Virus record (IMG/VR): IMGVR_UViG_3300030116_005228 | Location: 1 to 36,171 of that record | Length of the DNA stretch: 36,171 nucleotides | Origin: a virus | Reading direction: 5' to 3' (one strand) | Shown here: positions 8,609-18,962 of the stretch, in pieces | Layout: every line of letters begins with the position of its first letter | How positions within the stretch are numbered: the first letter of the stretch is position 1 | Program-made: the position numbers and the translations under genes | The notes under the pieces: generated by a model | Seen by the model: the letters and a program-made list of their open reading frames with translations, nothing else | Told to the model about the DNA's origin: nothing | Databases searched by the model: none

Positions 8609-11600
8609 TGGAGATAACTCTTCCTAATGGAACTGTTTTATACAATGTTCCAGAAGATATGGGTGCGCTTGATTTAGCCAATATTGCTATTGCGAACAAT
8701 CTTGCAGTTGAAGAAGATTTTGCCGGGCTTGGTCTTTTTCCTGAAGTTCAAGAAGTGTTTGAAGAAGAAGAGGAGGAAGATGAAGAGCTAGGGTTTTTTG
8801 AGGGTATTGGCGATGCCTTAACAAACATTGCCACTGGAACCACTACAGGAATTCAAGGCATAACAAGCGGTCTGTTTAGTGTAGATAACGCTATATCCGA
8901 TTCAATGGATGAAACAGAAAGACTGTTACAGGAATATCTTTCTGCTCAAGCAAAAAACGATCAGCAAGCTATAGCAAAAATAGCAAAAGAAGCTGAAGAT
9001 AAAGGAATAGCAGATCAGCTTTATGCGGCTGGTGAATCCCTTGCTATTGCTCCTATTGATTTAACCGCTCAAGCTGTTGGAACAATGATCCCTCAGATTG
9101 CTGCGGCTGGTATCGGAGGGTTGTTTGGCGGTCCTCTAGGCGCAATTGCAGCGAACAGAGCGGTTGCTGCGGTACAAGGAGCAGGCTTTATAAGGGAGGG
9201 TATTTATGATGCGGTATATAGTGAATACATCAAGAATAACTTTCCAGAAGAAATTGCAAAACAAAAAGCGTTAGAAGCACAAGAACTTACCGGGGACAAC
9301 TGGTATCAGCTTCTTACTGGCGGTGGGCTTGGCTTGCTTGCTGGCGGAACGGGTGTTGAAAGAGGGATTATAAATAGGATTCTAGGAAAGAAAGTAGCTC
9401 ACAAGATGTCTCAGAATGTGGCGATCCGGGCAGGGAAAGGAGCCATCGAGGAAGCGATCCCGGAAGGATTGCAGGGAGCGCATGAAGCCTTGGCTGCTAA
9501 TACAGCCTTGCGGAATGAGGGATTTGATACGCCTCTGTTCCGTGGGGTTCCTTACCAAGGAGCCTTGGAGTTTGGTGTTGGTGCGCCTCTTGGTGGAATT
9601 ACCGGGGCGTTAGGCTCCCCAGAGGAGGCCAGTGGGGATCGGTTCTATGATAGAGAGCTTGCCCTGACAGAGGAGGCAATAAAGAAAGAATTAGGACTTC
9701 GTGAAGCAGAGAACGCTGAACTGGAAGCAGGCAGGCAGAATAGACTTGCAGAACTTCTGGCAGAGGGCGTTAGCGAAGAAGAAGCCTTGAGAGAAGCAGG
9801 AGAGCCTATTCCTCTTGATAGAAGACTCCCGGCTCCCAGAATTAAAGAACCACAAACAGCAGCCCTTCGCTCAGAGCAAGAGCGTGTTGATTTTGCCAAG
9901 AATTTTGCAAAAGATGTAGAGGTTCGCCACGGAGACTCTTTTAGCTCAATCAGGGGTGTAAATCAGCAAGGTCTTAAAAATTACACTGGCGATGTAATGG
10001 ACAGGGCTGGCAATGTCATTGCTTCCTTTGATGATCCGCTTGTTGCTGCCACAGTAGCAATCGAGTTGAATGCCAAAGAGGTAGATAAAACACTAAGATT
10101 CCACACTGATACAGTCATAGACCAAACTCCAGAAAACTATTCTTTTGGGCAAAGAAATGTATTGAGGAGGTTTGCCAGAAGACTTCTTCACCCGGATGAA
10201 AAGAGATTCAGTATTGACCAGATCAACATGGCTGCTGGAACGACTGTAGAGAATGGTTTTGAGAACGAAGGATTAAGCGCAGAAGAAGCAAAAGAAGCCA
10301 TAATCAAAGGCACAATGAAAGGTGATCAGCTTTCTGCCGCTCAAAAAATTAACTTGGCAAGAATCAGGGACGGCAAGCCTGTTCTCCGCTCTTTTTCTGT
10401 AAAAGAAGCGCAAGAAGCTCTTGGCAAGAAGTTCCCTTCACTTCTGAAATATGATGTCAATTATGATGGAGCCACCTATAGCGCAGAAACCAGAGATGGT
10501 GAGCCTGTGGTCGTATCCAGCTTTGGCGATGTCATCAAGACGAGAAGACAAAACCTAGACAGGATAGGTAAAAGACTTGCCGAGGATGATCAGCGAGTAA
10601 ACTTCTCTTCAATAGAAGACGCACAACAATATGCGAATGCTTTGAATGAAGCGTCAATAGATGGCATGGGTCCGTTGCGCTTTTTCTCTGAACTGTTTGG
10701 TAAAAACGAAATCTCAGTTAGTGATATAGAAAGCATTCTTGAATTCAAAAATATTAGTTCTGATATAAACTCCCCAGAAATAAGATACATTGCTTCTCTG
10801 GCAACCGGGAAACGTAAAGCTAAAATCCCGGAGATGTCTGATATAGATAGAAGGCTTGTATACAACACGCTTAGAAATCTTCCCAAGTTCCAGAAACCCA
10901 CCAGAATCCCCTTCTTTGCTCCCAAGCCGTATTCCCCGGCTCAATACGAGTATGTTTCCAAAGAACTTATTGAAAGAGGAGCAGTTCCTGACGCAAGGGC
11001 TGTTAGCGATGGCGTTAGTGCAATCACTGAGTTCCAGTACAAAAAACTAATCAGGGATGTCGAAAAGGATATAGGCGTACAGGCTCAAGCTCAAGAAGCT
11101 GCTGCTGCCAGAAATGAAGCAGCCAAGGCTGAAGAATCAGCAAAAAAAGCTGCGGATTTAGCTGAAAAAAGAGCGGCTGAAATAGAAAAGTCAGAGCGTG
11201 AGGAAAGAAAGCGAGTGCAGGAAGCCTTGAACAAGGTAATGAAGGGCTTCGGTTTAGATAGAGTTAGAACAAATGTTGTGGACTTGATGTCCAAGGCGGC
11301 TAGAGATGCTGATGGAAATCTGATCCTTGGCAAGGATAAGCGTCCTGACAGCGTAGAGGGAGGGTATGAGCCTGCCCTCAACGAAATATTTATTGCTCTG
11401 GAATCTATAAAAGCTAACCCGGAGTACACCGGGGACAATCTGGAGCAACTGGCAATAAGCATATTGAATCATGAAGTTCTTCATGCCATGCGCCAGCTTG
11501 ACCTTATCACCCAGCAAGAGTTTGAGTTGTTAGAAAAATTAGCTTCAAGAACAGTTCGCCCGGAAGGAATGGCTGGTGCTGGTCTGACATTTACAGAGTA

Positions 11601-14600
11601 TGCCAATCAAGCTTATAAAGAAGAATCTGAAACCGTCAAGATGGAAGAAGCTGTAGCAGAACTTGTCCGGGCTGGTTTGGAGGGCAGATTAAAAGGGATA
11701 GGTGGAAAGCCTCGATCCCTGATGAAAAGAATTCTTGAGTTTATTAAAAGAATGTTTGGCTTCAAGGACACTGTTGGTTACACCAGTTTTAGTGATTTGA
11801 TTGACGGAATCAGCGGAGGCCAGATAGGGGCAAGAAGAGAAGGAACGGTTCGATCCCTGAGATTAACAGAAAAACAAAGAGCAAAAGACAAAAAAGAACT
11901 TCCTTCAACTTATAGGGGTGTAATTCGTGAGGCTGCTATTTCTCCTGTACAGGATATTGAAGAAACAGAAGAAGTACAAGAAGCCCAAGATGCAGAAGAA
12001 GCTGTGGATCAGCGTCCACCTGCCAGAGGTCCGATAGGAAAGCAGGCAGAGGCAGACTTCCTTGAATCAAGAAGACTGACCGAGCCTCTTATAGACCAGA
12101 TACAAAGTGTTGAGGAAAAAATATATCGCCTTGAATCTGAATTAAGAGTGGATGGGCCTTTCTTGTCTGAGAAGAAGGCAAACGAATTATCAAGGCAAAT
12201 TTCAGAACAACAAGCCTTATTGGATAATTTAAAAAATGAACTTGCAAGAATTGATTCAGAAATTCCTCTTGATGTGGGCAGAGTTGTACCAGAGGGCGAT
12301 CTTCGTGTTTATCATGGCGGGACTTTAGACTCACCCGGAAGACAGGCGAGCGGTTTAACATTTGTTTCTGAAGATAGAGATCAGGCAGAGTCTTATGCTT
12401 TCAGGGCAGACAGAGATATACCTCAATCAGAAGACAAGCTCTTTTCTTTTTTCATTGACTCCACAAAACTTGCTAATGAACCAGAAGCAAGGGAAGTTAT
12501 AGCCGACTTGGGCATAGAGCCTGTAAATCCAAATTTAAGTTCAAATGAGGCAAATATCTATGAGCTTTTAGACCCCTTGTTTGAGCAATTTGTCGGGGAT
12601 GAAAATGTCTCTTCTTTTAAAAATGAAATGACAAGAAGAGGCTACACCGGGGTTAAGTTTTTAGATCAGGACATGAGGCGAACCGGGACTGGAAGGCAGA
12701 CAGCAGAAAACATTGTTTTGTTTGACACTCCTTACATGGGTCAATCGGAAATGCTTTACTCTAAGAGACTTTCTGATGAAGATTTGGAAATTATAAACTC
12801 TGAAAAATTCGGTGTTACGCCCTCAGTTAAAAGAGGCTATTTGGCGTATAAGTCTGGTGTGATTACCAGACAGGAATACGATGAAATAGTTCTTGAAACC
12901 ATAAAGCCTTATACAGAAGTTCCTTTGCCAGAAACAATAGAGCAAATGGAAAAAGCATTGGCTGCTAATAAAGTCCCAAATCTTTACAAGGAGGTAAAAG
13001 TAAAGGATGGTGAGTTTGTAGGTATAAGATTAGATATCCCGGCTTACCTTAGAAAGTTTCCTGACTCAGCTTGGGTTCCAACAGTTCATTTTAAAGGTGA
13101 AGATGGGCTAGAAAAAACATCTCATAGGGCAACTGTTTATATAAAAAGCAAAGGCGATCAAAAAATAGATTTTACAAAAAGAACCTCTCAGGCAGCGGCA
13201 CAACTTGTTATGGAAGCCGAAGAGGGAATTGCTGAAATCAATCGTAAGCTTGAAGCTGGAGAAATAACAGAAGAAAAAGCAACAAAGCTAAAAAAGAGAC
13301 ACAATAAAAATTCCTTTGCTAGGATTGAAGGAGAGTTCGTAGAAAGATCGGACAGAGAAAACTACGATGCAGCAGTAGCCGCCCTTAACGATCCTGAATG
13401 GACTCAGGTTGGTTACGATCCAAAAAGACATTCTTATTTTTACGATAGAAAAACAGGAGAACCAGTTACCTCTGCGGATGAGGTGATTCAAGTAGGACCG
13501 CTTGTCTTGGCTAAAAACGCCCAGAGAGACCCAGATTATGAAACCAGATATTCAAAAAGGTTTGAGCCGAAACATGGCATTCCGGGGATGTACATTAAAA
13601 AATCCAGAGGCAAGGTGTCAGGAAAGACATTTATGCCAAAAGCACTTAATCCTCAAAATGGACAGGCGCAAGGTGAGCGTTTTGATGAGTTAGCCAGAAG
13701 GCATCCCGACCCCTTGGGCAGTGAAGCATCTTGGTTACGATTTGAAAGAGAACTTCTTGGTGATAATGAAACACCACCAGCCCCTACAGGGCTTATTTCT
13801 CTGGTCAACAACATAGAGGACTGGGAGGAAAAACATTCCCAGTTAACACCAGCGCAAGTTAAAGCAGCGAAGGAAGGCTTTGAGCTTGTTGAGGTGATGA
13901 ATAAAGCCTATGCAGATGGAGATGTAGGTCCAGATACAACAGCGAAGCTCATGCTTTGGGGGATGCTTTCAAGAATGCTTTCAGCGTATCCCCATGAAGC
14001 AGCCTTTCTTGATGTTGCGGCAACAAAAGAGTTGTCTGAGTTTATAGACAAAGCAATACAAAAAGAATGGACTCAAGAAGATGTGAACAATTATCTTTCT
14101 TGGACATCAACGGTGTTGCCAAAGTTTTCCCCATCCAAATCAGCAACGTCAAACCTCAATGATTTTGGAAAGATATTTTTAAAGAAGCTTTCAAAAAGAA
14201 TGTCCGATGGAAGGTCAGGGCTGGAAGTGTTACACGATCTTGTTTCAAACAGATCAATTCCAACATCTGAAGTCAGGCGAAGATATTATGCGCTTGGACA
14301 AGGAATGGGCATAAAAAACAAAGTGCTTTCCTTTGTGTTATTGATGACAGGAAGGAATGATGTAGTTGTGCTTGATAGAATACAAATCAATTCCATGTGG
14401 GATGCTGGTAAGTTTGGAAAGCTTATTTATGATGATGTTGCCACGTTGTTTGACGATGCTCATGGTCTGGCTAGATATGAAGCTATTGAAAGATCGTTAC
14501 AACCTAGAATACAGGAGCTTTATGATCGTGTAGGAAGGCCAAAAGATGCTTCTGTTGGAAGATATCACTGGGAAAGCTGGGTAAGAGACTCTGGGCAAGT

Positions 14601-17600
14601 GGTGTCTCATCCTTCAATCGAAGGATTGACAAATGAAATAAAAATTGATCAGCCTCTGGCGGATTCTTATGCAGATATAGGTGCATCAGAGGGAAGATTC
14701 CATCAATATTCGTTTGGCTCAGTGTATGCGAGAGACAAAAAAGGAACTCCGTATATACTTTATCCTAAAAGCGATGGTACAATTCATAAGTTTTCTCTTG
14801 ATAAATTTAAAGGTTTATTAGATAAGTTTAGAGAACAAGGTGTAAATAAAGTAGTTCCAAAAGGGTTTCTTGTAAATAAATACAGAGAAGCTGGTTATCC
14901 TTGGTATGAAGCGGAGGGAGTAAATCGTGATAAAATCAATGAACTCATCGATGCCTTCTCAGAAGGAGAAGTTGATACAGAAGAAGTTGTTTCAGGGTCT
15001 CTCGAAACTAAACAGCCTGCCGATGTCTCCAGAAGAAGAGACACTAGGTCTAGACCAAAGACACAAAGAACGCACTCCCCGGAACAGATAGAAAAAGCCC
15101 TTGCTAAGAACGCTGAAGAGGCGGAAGCAAGCAAAGGCATAGCAGTACCCCCATATAGCACTAAAGCCTCCCCAGAAGCCCAGTATGTAGCTAGAAACCC
15201 TGATGCTGGTGCTGTTGATACAGGTATGCTTGAGAGTATCAGGTTCAGGCCAGAGCAACCTGCTGATATAAAAGAAATGATGGACAGGGTGGCAGGTGAA
15301 GCTCCCCAGCCAAGAAACCAAATTGATATCTATAACGACACGGTATTGCCCTTGGGAGAGAACTCCAAGTCCAGCCGTTTCAGGTATTATTTTGACAAGT
15401 TCAGACAGGCTTTCATAGATCGTTTTTCAAGGGTTGGTTATCTCCAAGCAAAGAATCGTGACCTGTTAAGTCAAACAGCAGACTCAAGTGCTTACACTGC
15501 TTTACTGAACGCAGATAGAGCCATAGGCGTAACTGCTGGCCTAATCAAGGACGGTACGGTGTTTTACCGGGATGGCGCAGTTCAGATAGATATAACTCAA
15601 AAATCCTTAATAGAAGTCTTATCTCCTCTCCAGTCCCTCAAGTATGGAAACCTTGAAAGAGAATGGAAAACATATGCGATTATCCAGAGAGGAGTGTTCC
15701 TGAACGAACAAGGAAAGCAAACGCCTGTCACTAAGGAAGACATAGCTAAAGCAAAATACCTTGAAGAGGCTTATGTTGATGAGAATGGCGAAAGCATTAT
15801 GCGTAAGGTCTATGATGACTGGCAGACGTTCAACGGCTTTACCATACAGTTTTTGCAAGACTCCGGGGTGGTGGATGCGAAAACAGCACAAGAATTTGCA
15901 AACTCTTTTTACTATCCGTTTTACAGAGCCGCAGAGGTAGGCGGAGGAGAGGTTGAGACTTACGCTCAAAACATGTTTGGTAACATGACCAAGGCTGCCA
16001 CCTTTACCAAGCTTAAAGGCAGTGAAAGTGCTGTCAACCTAGATCCTACTGTGGCCATTACCAGAAACCTCATGGCAGCGGTCCAAATGGGGATGAACAA
16101 CATTGCACAGCAACGTGTCGTAAGAGACATGTTAAAGCTAGGTTTGGCAAGGGAAGTTCCAAAATCAACTGCAAAACAAAATGGAATCGTTGAACTAAAA
16201 GTTCAGGGAGTGTCTAGAAAATTTATTATTGATGATCCCCTTGTGTTTGAAGCGTTGATGCCTATGGATGCAATCGAGGGCGGAGCGTTTTTTACTGCGC
16301 TTAATCTGCCTTCAAACATTCTCAGGGAAACGATTACCAGAACCCCTGACTTTGTTTTAGCCAACCTGTTGAGGGATAGCTTGTCTGCCTATGTGACTAC
16401 AGGGGCAAGCGTCAGAAATGTAATTCCTATGGCTAGTACACTAAAACAGTTTTTCAAGGGAGATGTTTCTGAATTAAACAGGTTCGGTCTGGTTCAGGGT
16501 TACGATCTTAGCCGACAAGAAGCGGATATCACAAAGTATTTTGAAAAAGAAAGAAAGAGAAACGAGAAGAGCTTTGCTTCAAAACTAAATCCTTTTACAG
16601 CCATATGGGACGGGCTAGGCTCAATGACTACCAAGTCCGATGCGGCAACAAGGCTTGCTGTTTATAAAGATGTGCTTGCAAGAACGGCAAACCATGCGGA
16701 GGCGGCTTTTCAGGCGCAGGAAGTAATGAACTTCGGGAGAAGAGGTAGAAACCAGACCTTCCGCTATGTGACAGCCGCAGTGCCTTTCCTTAATGCGAGA
16801 ATACAGGGTCTGGATGTATTGTTCCGGGCATTGTCTGGAAGCCAGAGCGCGATGCAGCAGCAAACTGCAAATCAAATCAAGGCAAGGGCGTTTACCAGAT
16901 TAACGATTCTTACAGGGATAACTTTCTTATACTGGATGATGATGCACGATGAAGATGAGTATAAAGAAGAAAACTCAGTTACAAGGGAGCTTAACTTCCT
17001 TATTAAAACACCCTTTGGTGTTCCATTCAAAATGCCAACAGCATTCGAGGTTGGCTTAATCAGCAAGGTTATCCCGGAAGCACTCTTTAACGCCAATGCA
17101 GAAGCAATTAACAAGTCAATGGGTAGGGATGGAGAAGTGTTTGATTACACCGCCAAACAAACCTTTGATACATTGTTCCATCAAATATTCAATGTCGTTA
17201 AGCTCAGTCCTTTGGATATTCAGCTTGTCGGCCCTTTCATTGAAGTGTTGGCTAACTATGACGGGTTTACTGGCAGGTCTATTGTTCCTTCTTACATAAT
17301 GGAAGGCGCAGGGGGAGGAGCGAGATACCCGGAAGAACAGGTAAGCCCATATAGTTCAGAGGCTGCAAAGATTATCGGAAAGGCAATAGATATGTCCCCG
17401 ATGAAGGTAGATCACCTGATAAAAGGCTATACCGGGACAATGGGCGGTTATGTTTCCTATATTGTTGATGCAATAGTTAGAAGTCATGCAGAGACTCAAA
17501 GAGGATTGCCGCCAGCAGTTCCGATGCTAGAGATGCCTGTGATAAGACGTTTCTTTGCGAAAGAAGCTCCGTCCGGGCTACGTTCTCAGGTGTATGAATT

Positions 17601-17937
17601 GTCTAACGAAATTGCTATGGCTACGCAAGCCATGAAATCAATGGAAGAAGCTGGCAAACAAGAAGAAGCAGAAGCTTTCTTTTATGCAAGAGAAGATTTG
17701 TTTAGGGAAAAGGGCAGAGTTAAACAGGCTCGAAGAGAAGTGGATCGTGTTAGAAAGGAAATCAAAGAGCTTATTGAAAGAGATGATCTGGATCAGGACG
17801 CAAAGCTTCAAGAAAAACAACGTCTGGAACTGCTGCTTAACGATTACTTATTGAATGCGATAAACCTTCCAGAGGTTTACTCCTCGATTGAAAGCACACC
17901 AGCCACCCGGTTTTTGAGACCGGGGGGATACAGATAA
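8608..17937 (+). CDS. Giant polyvalent virion protein with zincin-like, ART-like and LPD38-like regions
   Basis: A 3109-residue protein starting at a GTG that overlaps the upstream TAG. Regions: an N-terminal LPNGTVLYNVPEDMG module (3-33); an acidic run (about 47-66); Ala/Gly-rich hydrophobic helices (about 150-260); a coiled coil (about 828-878); an HExxH motif, HEVLH at 955-959, as in zincin metalloproteases; an ADP-ribosyltransferase-like region (about 1230-1375) with VYHGG, GLTFVSEDRDQAESYA and GYTGVKFLD; an HhH-like segment (about 1900-1930, MTGRNDVVVLDR); an LPD38-like region (about 2250-2680) with TRTPDFVLANLLRDSLSAY; and a charged helical C-terminus. Phage polyvalent proteins combine such domains and are packaged and injected to act on the host early. 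It closes the internal virion cluster, where T7 encodes gp16. The HExxH is directly visible; ART, HhH and LPD38 are family-level inferences. Confidence 0.8.
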   Translation: MEITLPNGTVLYNVPEDMGALDLANIAIANNLAVEEDFAGLGLFPEVQEVFEEEEEEDEELGFFEGIGDALTNIATGTTTGIQGITSGLFSVDNAISDSMDETERLLQEYLSAQAKNDQQAIAKIAKEAEDKGIADQLYAAGESLAIAPIDLTAQAVGTMIPQIAAAGIGGLFGGPLGAIAANRAVAAVQGAGFIREGIYDAVYSEYIKNNFPEEIAKQKALEAQELTGDNWYQLLTGGGLGLLAGGTGVERGIINRILGKKVAHKMSQNVAIRAGKGAIEEAIPEGLQGAHEALAANTALRNEGFDTPLFRGVPYQGALEFGVGAPLGGITGALGSPEEASGDRFYDRELALTEEAIKKELGLREAENAELEAGRQNRLAELLAEGVSEEEALREAGEPIPLDRRLPAPRIKEPQTAALRSEQERVDFAKNFAKDVEVRHGDSFSSIRGVNQQGLKNYTGDVMDRAGNVIASFDDPLVAATVAIELNAKEVDKTLRFHTDTVIDQTPENYSFGQRNVLRRFARRLLHPDEKRFSIDQINMAAGTTVENGFENEGLSAEEAKEAIIKGTMKGDQLSAAQKINLARIRDGKPVLRSFSVKEAQEALGKKFPSLLKYDVNYDGATYSAETRDGEPVVVSSFGDVIKTRRQNLDRIGKRLAEDDQRVNFSSIEDAQQYANALNEASIDGMGPLRFFSELFGKNEISVSDIESILEFKNISSDINSPEIRYIASLATGKRKAKIPEMSDIDRRLVYNTLRNLPKFQKPTRIPFFAPKPYSPAQYEYVSKELIERGAVPDARAVSDGVSAITEFQYKKLIRDVEKDIGVQAQAQEAAAARNEAAKAEESAKKAADLAEKRAAEIEKSEREERKRVQEALNKVMKGFGLDRVRTNVVDLMSKAARDADGNLILGKDKRPDSVEGGYEPALNEIFIALESIKANPEYTGDNLEQLAISILNHEVLHAMRQLDLITQQEFELLEKLASRTVRPEGMAGAGLTFTEYANQAYKEESETVKMEEAVAELVRAGLEGRLKGIGGKPRSLMKRILEFIKRMFGFKDTVGYTSFSDLIDGISGGQIGARREGTVRSLRLTEKQRAKDKKELPSTYRGVIREAAISPVQDIEETEEVQEAQDAEEAVDQRPPARGPIGKQAEADFLESRRLTEPLIDQIQSVEEKIYRLESELRVDGPFLSEKKANELSRQISEQQALLDNLKNELARIDSEIPLDVGRVVPEGDLRVYHGGTLDSPGRQASGLTFVSEDRDQAESYAFRADRDIPQSEDKLFSFFIDSTKLANEPEAREVIADLGIEPVNPNLSSNEANIYELLDPLFEQFVGDENVSSFKNEMTRRGYTGVKFLDQDMRRTGTGRQTAENIVLFDTPYMGQSEMLYSKRLSDEDLEIINSEKFGVTPSVKRGYLAYKSGVITRQEYDEIVLETIKPYTEVPLPETIEQMEKALAANKVPNLYKEVKVKDGEFVGIRLDIPAYLRKFPDSAWVPTVHFKGEDGLEKTSHRATVYIKSKGDQKIDFTKRTSQAAAQLVMEAEEGIAEINRKLEAGEITEEKATKLKKRHNKNSFARIEGEFVERSDRENYDAAVAALNDPEWTQVGYDPKRHSYFYDRKTGEPVTSADEVIQVGPLVLAKNAQRDPDYETRYSKRFEPKHGIPGMYIKKSRGKVSGKTFMPKALNPQNGQAQGERFDELARRHPDPLGSEASWLRFERELLGDNETPPAPTGLISLVNNIEDWEEKHSQLTPAQVKAAKEGFELVEVMNKAYADGDVGPDTTAKLMLWGMLSRMLSAYPHEAAFLDVAATKELSEFIDKAIQKEWTQEDVNNYLSWTSTVLPKFSPSKSATSNLNDFGKIFLKKLSKRMSDGRSGLEVLHDLVSNRSIPTSEVRRRYYALGQGMGIKNKVLSFVLLMTGRNDVVVLDRIQINSMWDAGKFGKLIYDDVATLFDDAHGLARYEAIERSLQPRIQELYDRVGRPKDASVGRYHWESWVRDSGQVVSHPSIEGLTNEIKIDQPLADSYADIGASEGRFHQYSFGSVYARDKKGTPYILYPKSDGTIHKFSLDKFKGLLDKFREQGVNKVVPKGFLVNKYREAGYPWYEAEGVNRDKINELIDAFSEGEVDTEEVVSGSLETKQPADVSRRRDTRSRPKTQRTHSPEQIEKALAKNAEEAEASKGIAVPPYSTKASPEAQYVARNPDAGAVDTGMLESIRFRPEQPADIKEMMDRVAGEAPQPRNQIDIYNDTVLPLGENSKSSRFRYYFDKFRQAFIDRFSRVGYLQAKNRDLLSQTADSSAYTALLNADRAIGVTAGLIKDGTVFYRDGAVQIDITQKSLIEVLSPLQSLKYGNLEREWKTYAIIQRGVFLNEQGKQTPVTKEDIAKAKYLEEAYVDENGESIMRKVYDDWQTFNGFTIQFLQDSGVVDAKTAQEFANSFYYPFYRAAEVGGGEVETYAQNMFGNMTKAATFTKLKGSESAVNLDPTVAITRNLMAAVQMGMNNIAQQRVVRDMLKLGLAREVPKSTAKQNGIVELKVQGVSRKFIIDDPLVFEALMPMDAIEGGAFFTALNLPSNILRETITRTPDFVLANLLRDSLSAYVTTGASVRNVIPMASTLKQFFKGDVSELNRFGLVQGYDLSRQEADITKYFEKERKRNEKSFASKLNPFTAIWDGLGSMTTKSDAATRLAVYKDVLARTANHAEAAFQAQEVMNFGRRGRNQTFRYVTAAVPFLNARIQGLDVLFRALSGSQSAMQQQTANQIKARAFTRLTILTGITFLYWMMMHDEDEYKEENSVTRELNFLIKTPFGVPFKMPTAFEVGLISKVIPEALFNANAEAINKSMGRDGEVFDYTAKQTFDTLFHQIFNVVKLSPLDIQLVGPFIEVLANYDGFTGRSIVPSYIMEGAGGGARYPEEQVSPYSSEAAKIIGKAIDMSPMKVDHLIKGYTGTMGGYVSYIVDAIVRSHAETQRGLPPAVPMLEMPVIRRFFAKEAPSGLRSQVYELSNEIAMATQAMKSMEEAGKQEEAEAFFYAREDLFREKGRVKQARREVDRVRKEIKELIERDDLDQDAKLQEKQRLELLLNDYLLNAINLPEVYSSIESTPATRFLRPGGYR

Positions 17938-17964
17938 CGCTTCTTTTTAGAAGGTACTATCATC

Positions 17965-18339
17965 ATGAATCCATATATATATAAAGCTACCCTAGTCAAG
18001 ATCATTGATGGGGATACCTTCGATTGTGATATTGATTTGGGATTCAATGTGTGGATGCACAAACAACGTGTTCGCCTGTACAACATCGACACCCCGGAAA
18101 GCCGAACCAGAAACCTAGCGGAGAAAGCCTTGGGTCTCAAAGCCAAGCAGTTACTGACTGATCTGCTAGGGGAGAAGTTCTTCATCTCCTCTTTAGGTGA
18201 AGGAAAGTCCAGAGGGAAGTATGGAAGGATACTTGGCACACCCTATACAGCGGATGGTCAGGATATCTGCCAACTCCTAGTAGACTCAGGGCTGGCAGTT
18301 TATTATGACGGTGGCAAGAAGACTAAGGTGTGGGCTTAA
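17965..18339 (+). CDS. Staphylococcal nuclease-like (thermonuclease) protein
   Basis: This 124-residue protein is a compact SNase domain. The calcium and catalytic residues line up with staphylococcal nuclease: IIDGDTF gives D17 (SNase D21), VRLYNIDTPE gives R37, D42 and E45 (SNase R35, D40, E43), and KYGRILG gives R88 (SNase R87). It should cut DNA or RNA with Ca2+. There is no signal peptide, so it probably acts inside the infected cell, for example in host DNA breakdown, or as a packaged enzyme. An AGAAGG ribosome site lies upstream of the ATG. It is the last gene of the plus-strand late block; its TAA at 18337-18339 directly abuts the stop codon of the convergent minus-strand gene. Confidence 0.92.
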   Translation: MNPYIYKATLVKIIDGDTFDCDIDLGFNVWMHKQRVRLYNIDTPESRTRNLAEKALGLKAKQLLTDLLGEKFFISSLGEGKSRGKYGRILGTPYTADGQDICQLLVDSGLAVYYDGGKKTKVWA

Positions 18340-18570
18340 TTATTTTTGGACTAGCTTAAAGCGTTTTGTCTTCTTTTCATGGTTATTGCCTTCTGGCCTG
18401 ACCTTTCCTCCACAGGTTTCTAGCCATTGAAAGAACGCTTTGGATGGAATTACCCAGCGATGACCCATGCGAATAGAAGGGATTTCTCCCCGTTCACAAG
18501 CCTTATAAGTTTGATTAATTCCAAGTGACAGAATTTTGGAGACTTCCTTAACCTGCAAAGTTGCCTTCAT
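18340..18570 (-). CDS. Excisionase/MerR-type helix-turn-helix DNA-binding protein
   Basis: A 76-residue protein with the layout of the excisionase-type HTH_17 family: VKEVSKILSLGINQTYKACERGEIPSIRMGHRW is a helix, turn and recognition helix followed by a wing, then PSKAFFQWLE. The basic C-terminal tail (KKTKRFKLVQK) could add DNA contacts. With no integrase in view, a role as a transcription regulator or DNA architectural protein is more likely than excision. GAGGAAACG precedes the ATG. Its stop codon touches that of the nuclease gene with no intervening base. A possible promoter (GGACAA at 18649-18654 with CATATA at 18627-18632, read on the minus strand) lies just downstream of the previous unit's terminator. 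Confidence 0.82.
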   Translation of the reverse strand: MKATLQVKEVSKILSLGINQTYKACERGEIPSIRMGHRWVIPSKAFFQWLETCGGKVRPEGNNHEKKTKRFKLVQK

Positions 18571-18626
18571 TACGTTTCCTCTTTTTAGTAGTTGTCCATC
18601 ACTTTTAATGATGTTGATTTAGTTCA

Positions 18627-18654
18627 CATATAGCAAGGAAATAAGCGTGGACAA
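18627..18654 (-). promoter_or_regulatory. Possible promoter for the HTH gene
   Basis: Read on the minus strand, TTGTCC and TATATG are separated by 16 bp, each matching the sigma70 consensus at 4 of 6 positions. The site is placed sensibly between the terminator at 18661-18684 and the HTH gene, which otherwise would have no promoter. The match is modest. Confidence 0.35.
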
Positions 18655-18660
18655 ACGAAA

Positions 18661-18684
18661 TAAAAAAAGGGGCTTTCGCCCCTC
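18661..18684 (-). terminator. Rho-independent terminator
   Basis: On the minus strand the RNA is AGGGGC-GAAA-GCCCCU followed at once by seven U. The 6-bp GC-rich stem (18668-18683) has a GNRA-type tetraloop. It lies 10 bp beyond the stop codon of the 77-residue minus-strand gene and ends that unit. Confidence 0.9.
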
Positions 18685-18693
18685 TTAGAAAAA

Positions 18694-18927
18694 CTACTTA
18701 GCGTGTCTTTTATAAACATGCTTTAAGGTCTGTAAAGAAGCATAGTGTAAAACAATCTTATCTGGCTCTAGTTTGTAGTTTTTTGCAACACACTTCCAAG
18801 TGTTGCGGTTATACTTTTTACAATAGGCATCGCCTTTTTTATTTATTCGCTCAACAACCGCCACCTGCCTTCCAGTGCCATGTTGATTTGCACCTGACTC
18901 AATTATGTAACAATCTCCTACGTTCAT
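18694..18927 (-). CDS. Small basic protein, unknown, in its own transcription unit
   Basis: The 77-residue product (start MNVGDCYIIESG, end HVYKRHAK) is basic and mixed alpha/beta, with TWKCVAKNYKL near residue 45. I recognise no family. The gene is flanked by an extended -10 promoter with a stem-loop at the transcript start (18963-18993) and a strong intrinsic terminator (18661-18684), so it appears to be transcribed alone. Its ribosome site is in the ACGAAGGAG leader shared by many minus-strand genes. An independent promoter suggests a protein wanted at a different time or level from its neighbours, perhaps early host takeover; this is inference. Confidence 0.75.
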   Translation of the reverse strand: MNVGDCYIIESGANQHGTGRQVAVVERINKKGDAYCKKYNRNTWKCVAKNYKLEPDKIVLHYASLQTLKHVYKRHAK

Positions 18928-18962
18928 CTTAATACTCCTTCGTATTTTTTATTTAGATTACA

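Noticed and set aside
18340-18570. True excisionase of a temperate phage
   Set aside because: No integrase or attachment site is visible in the window; the HTH family is also used for general regulators.
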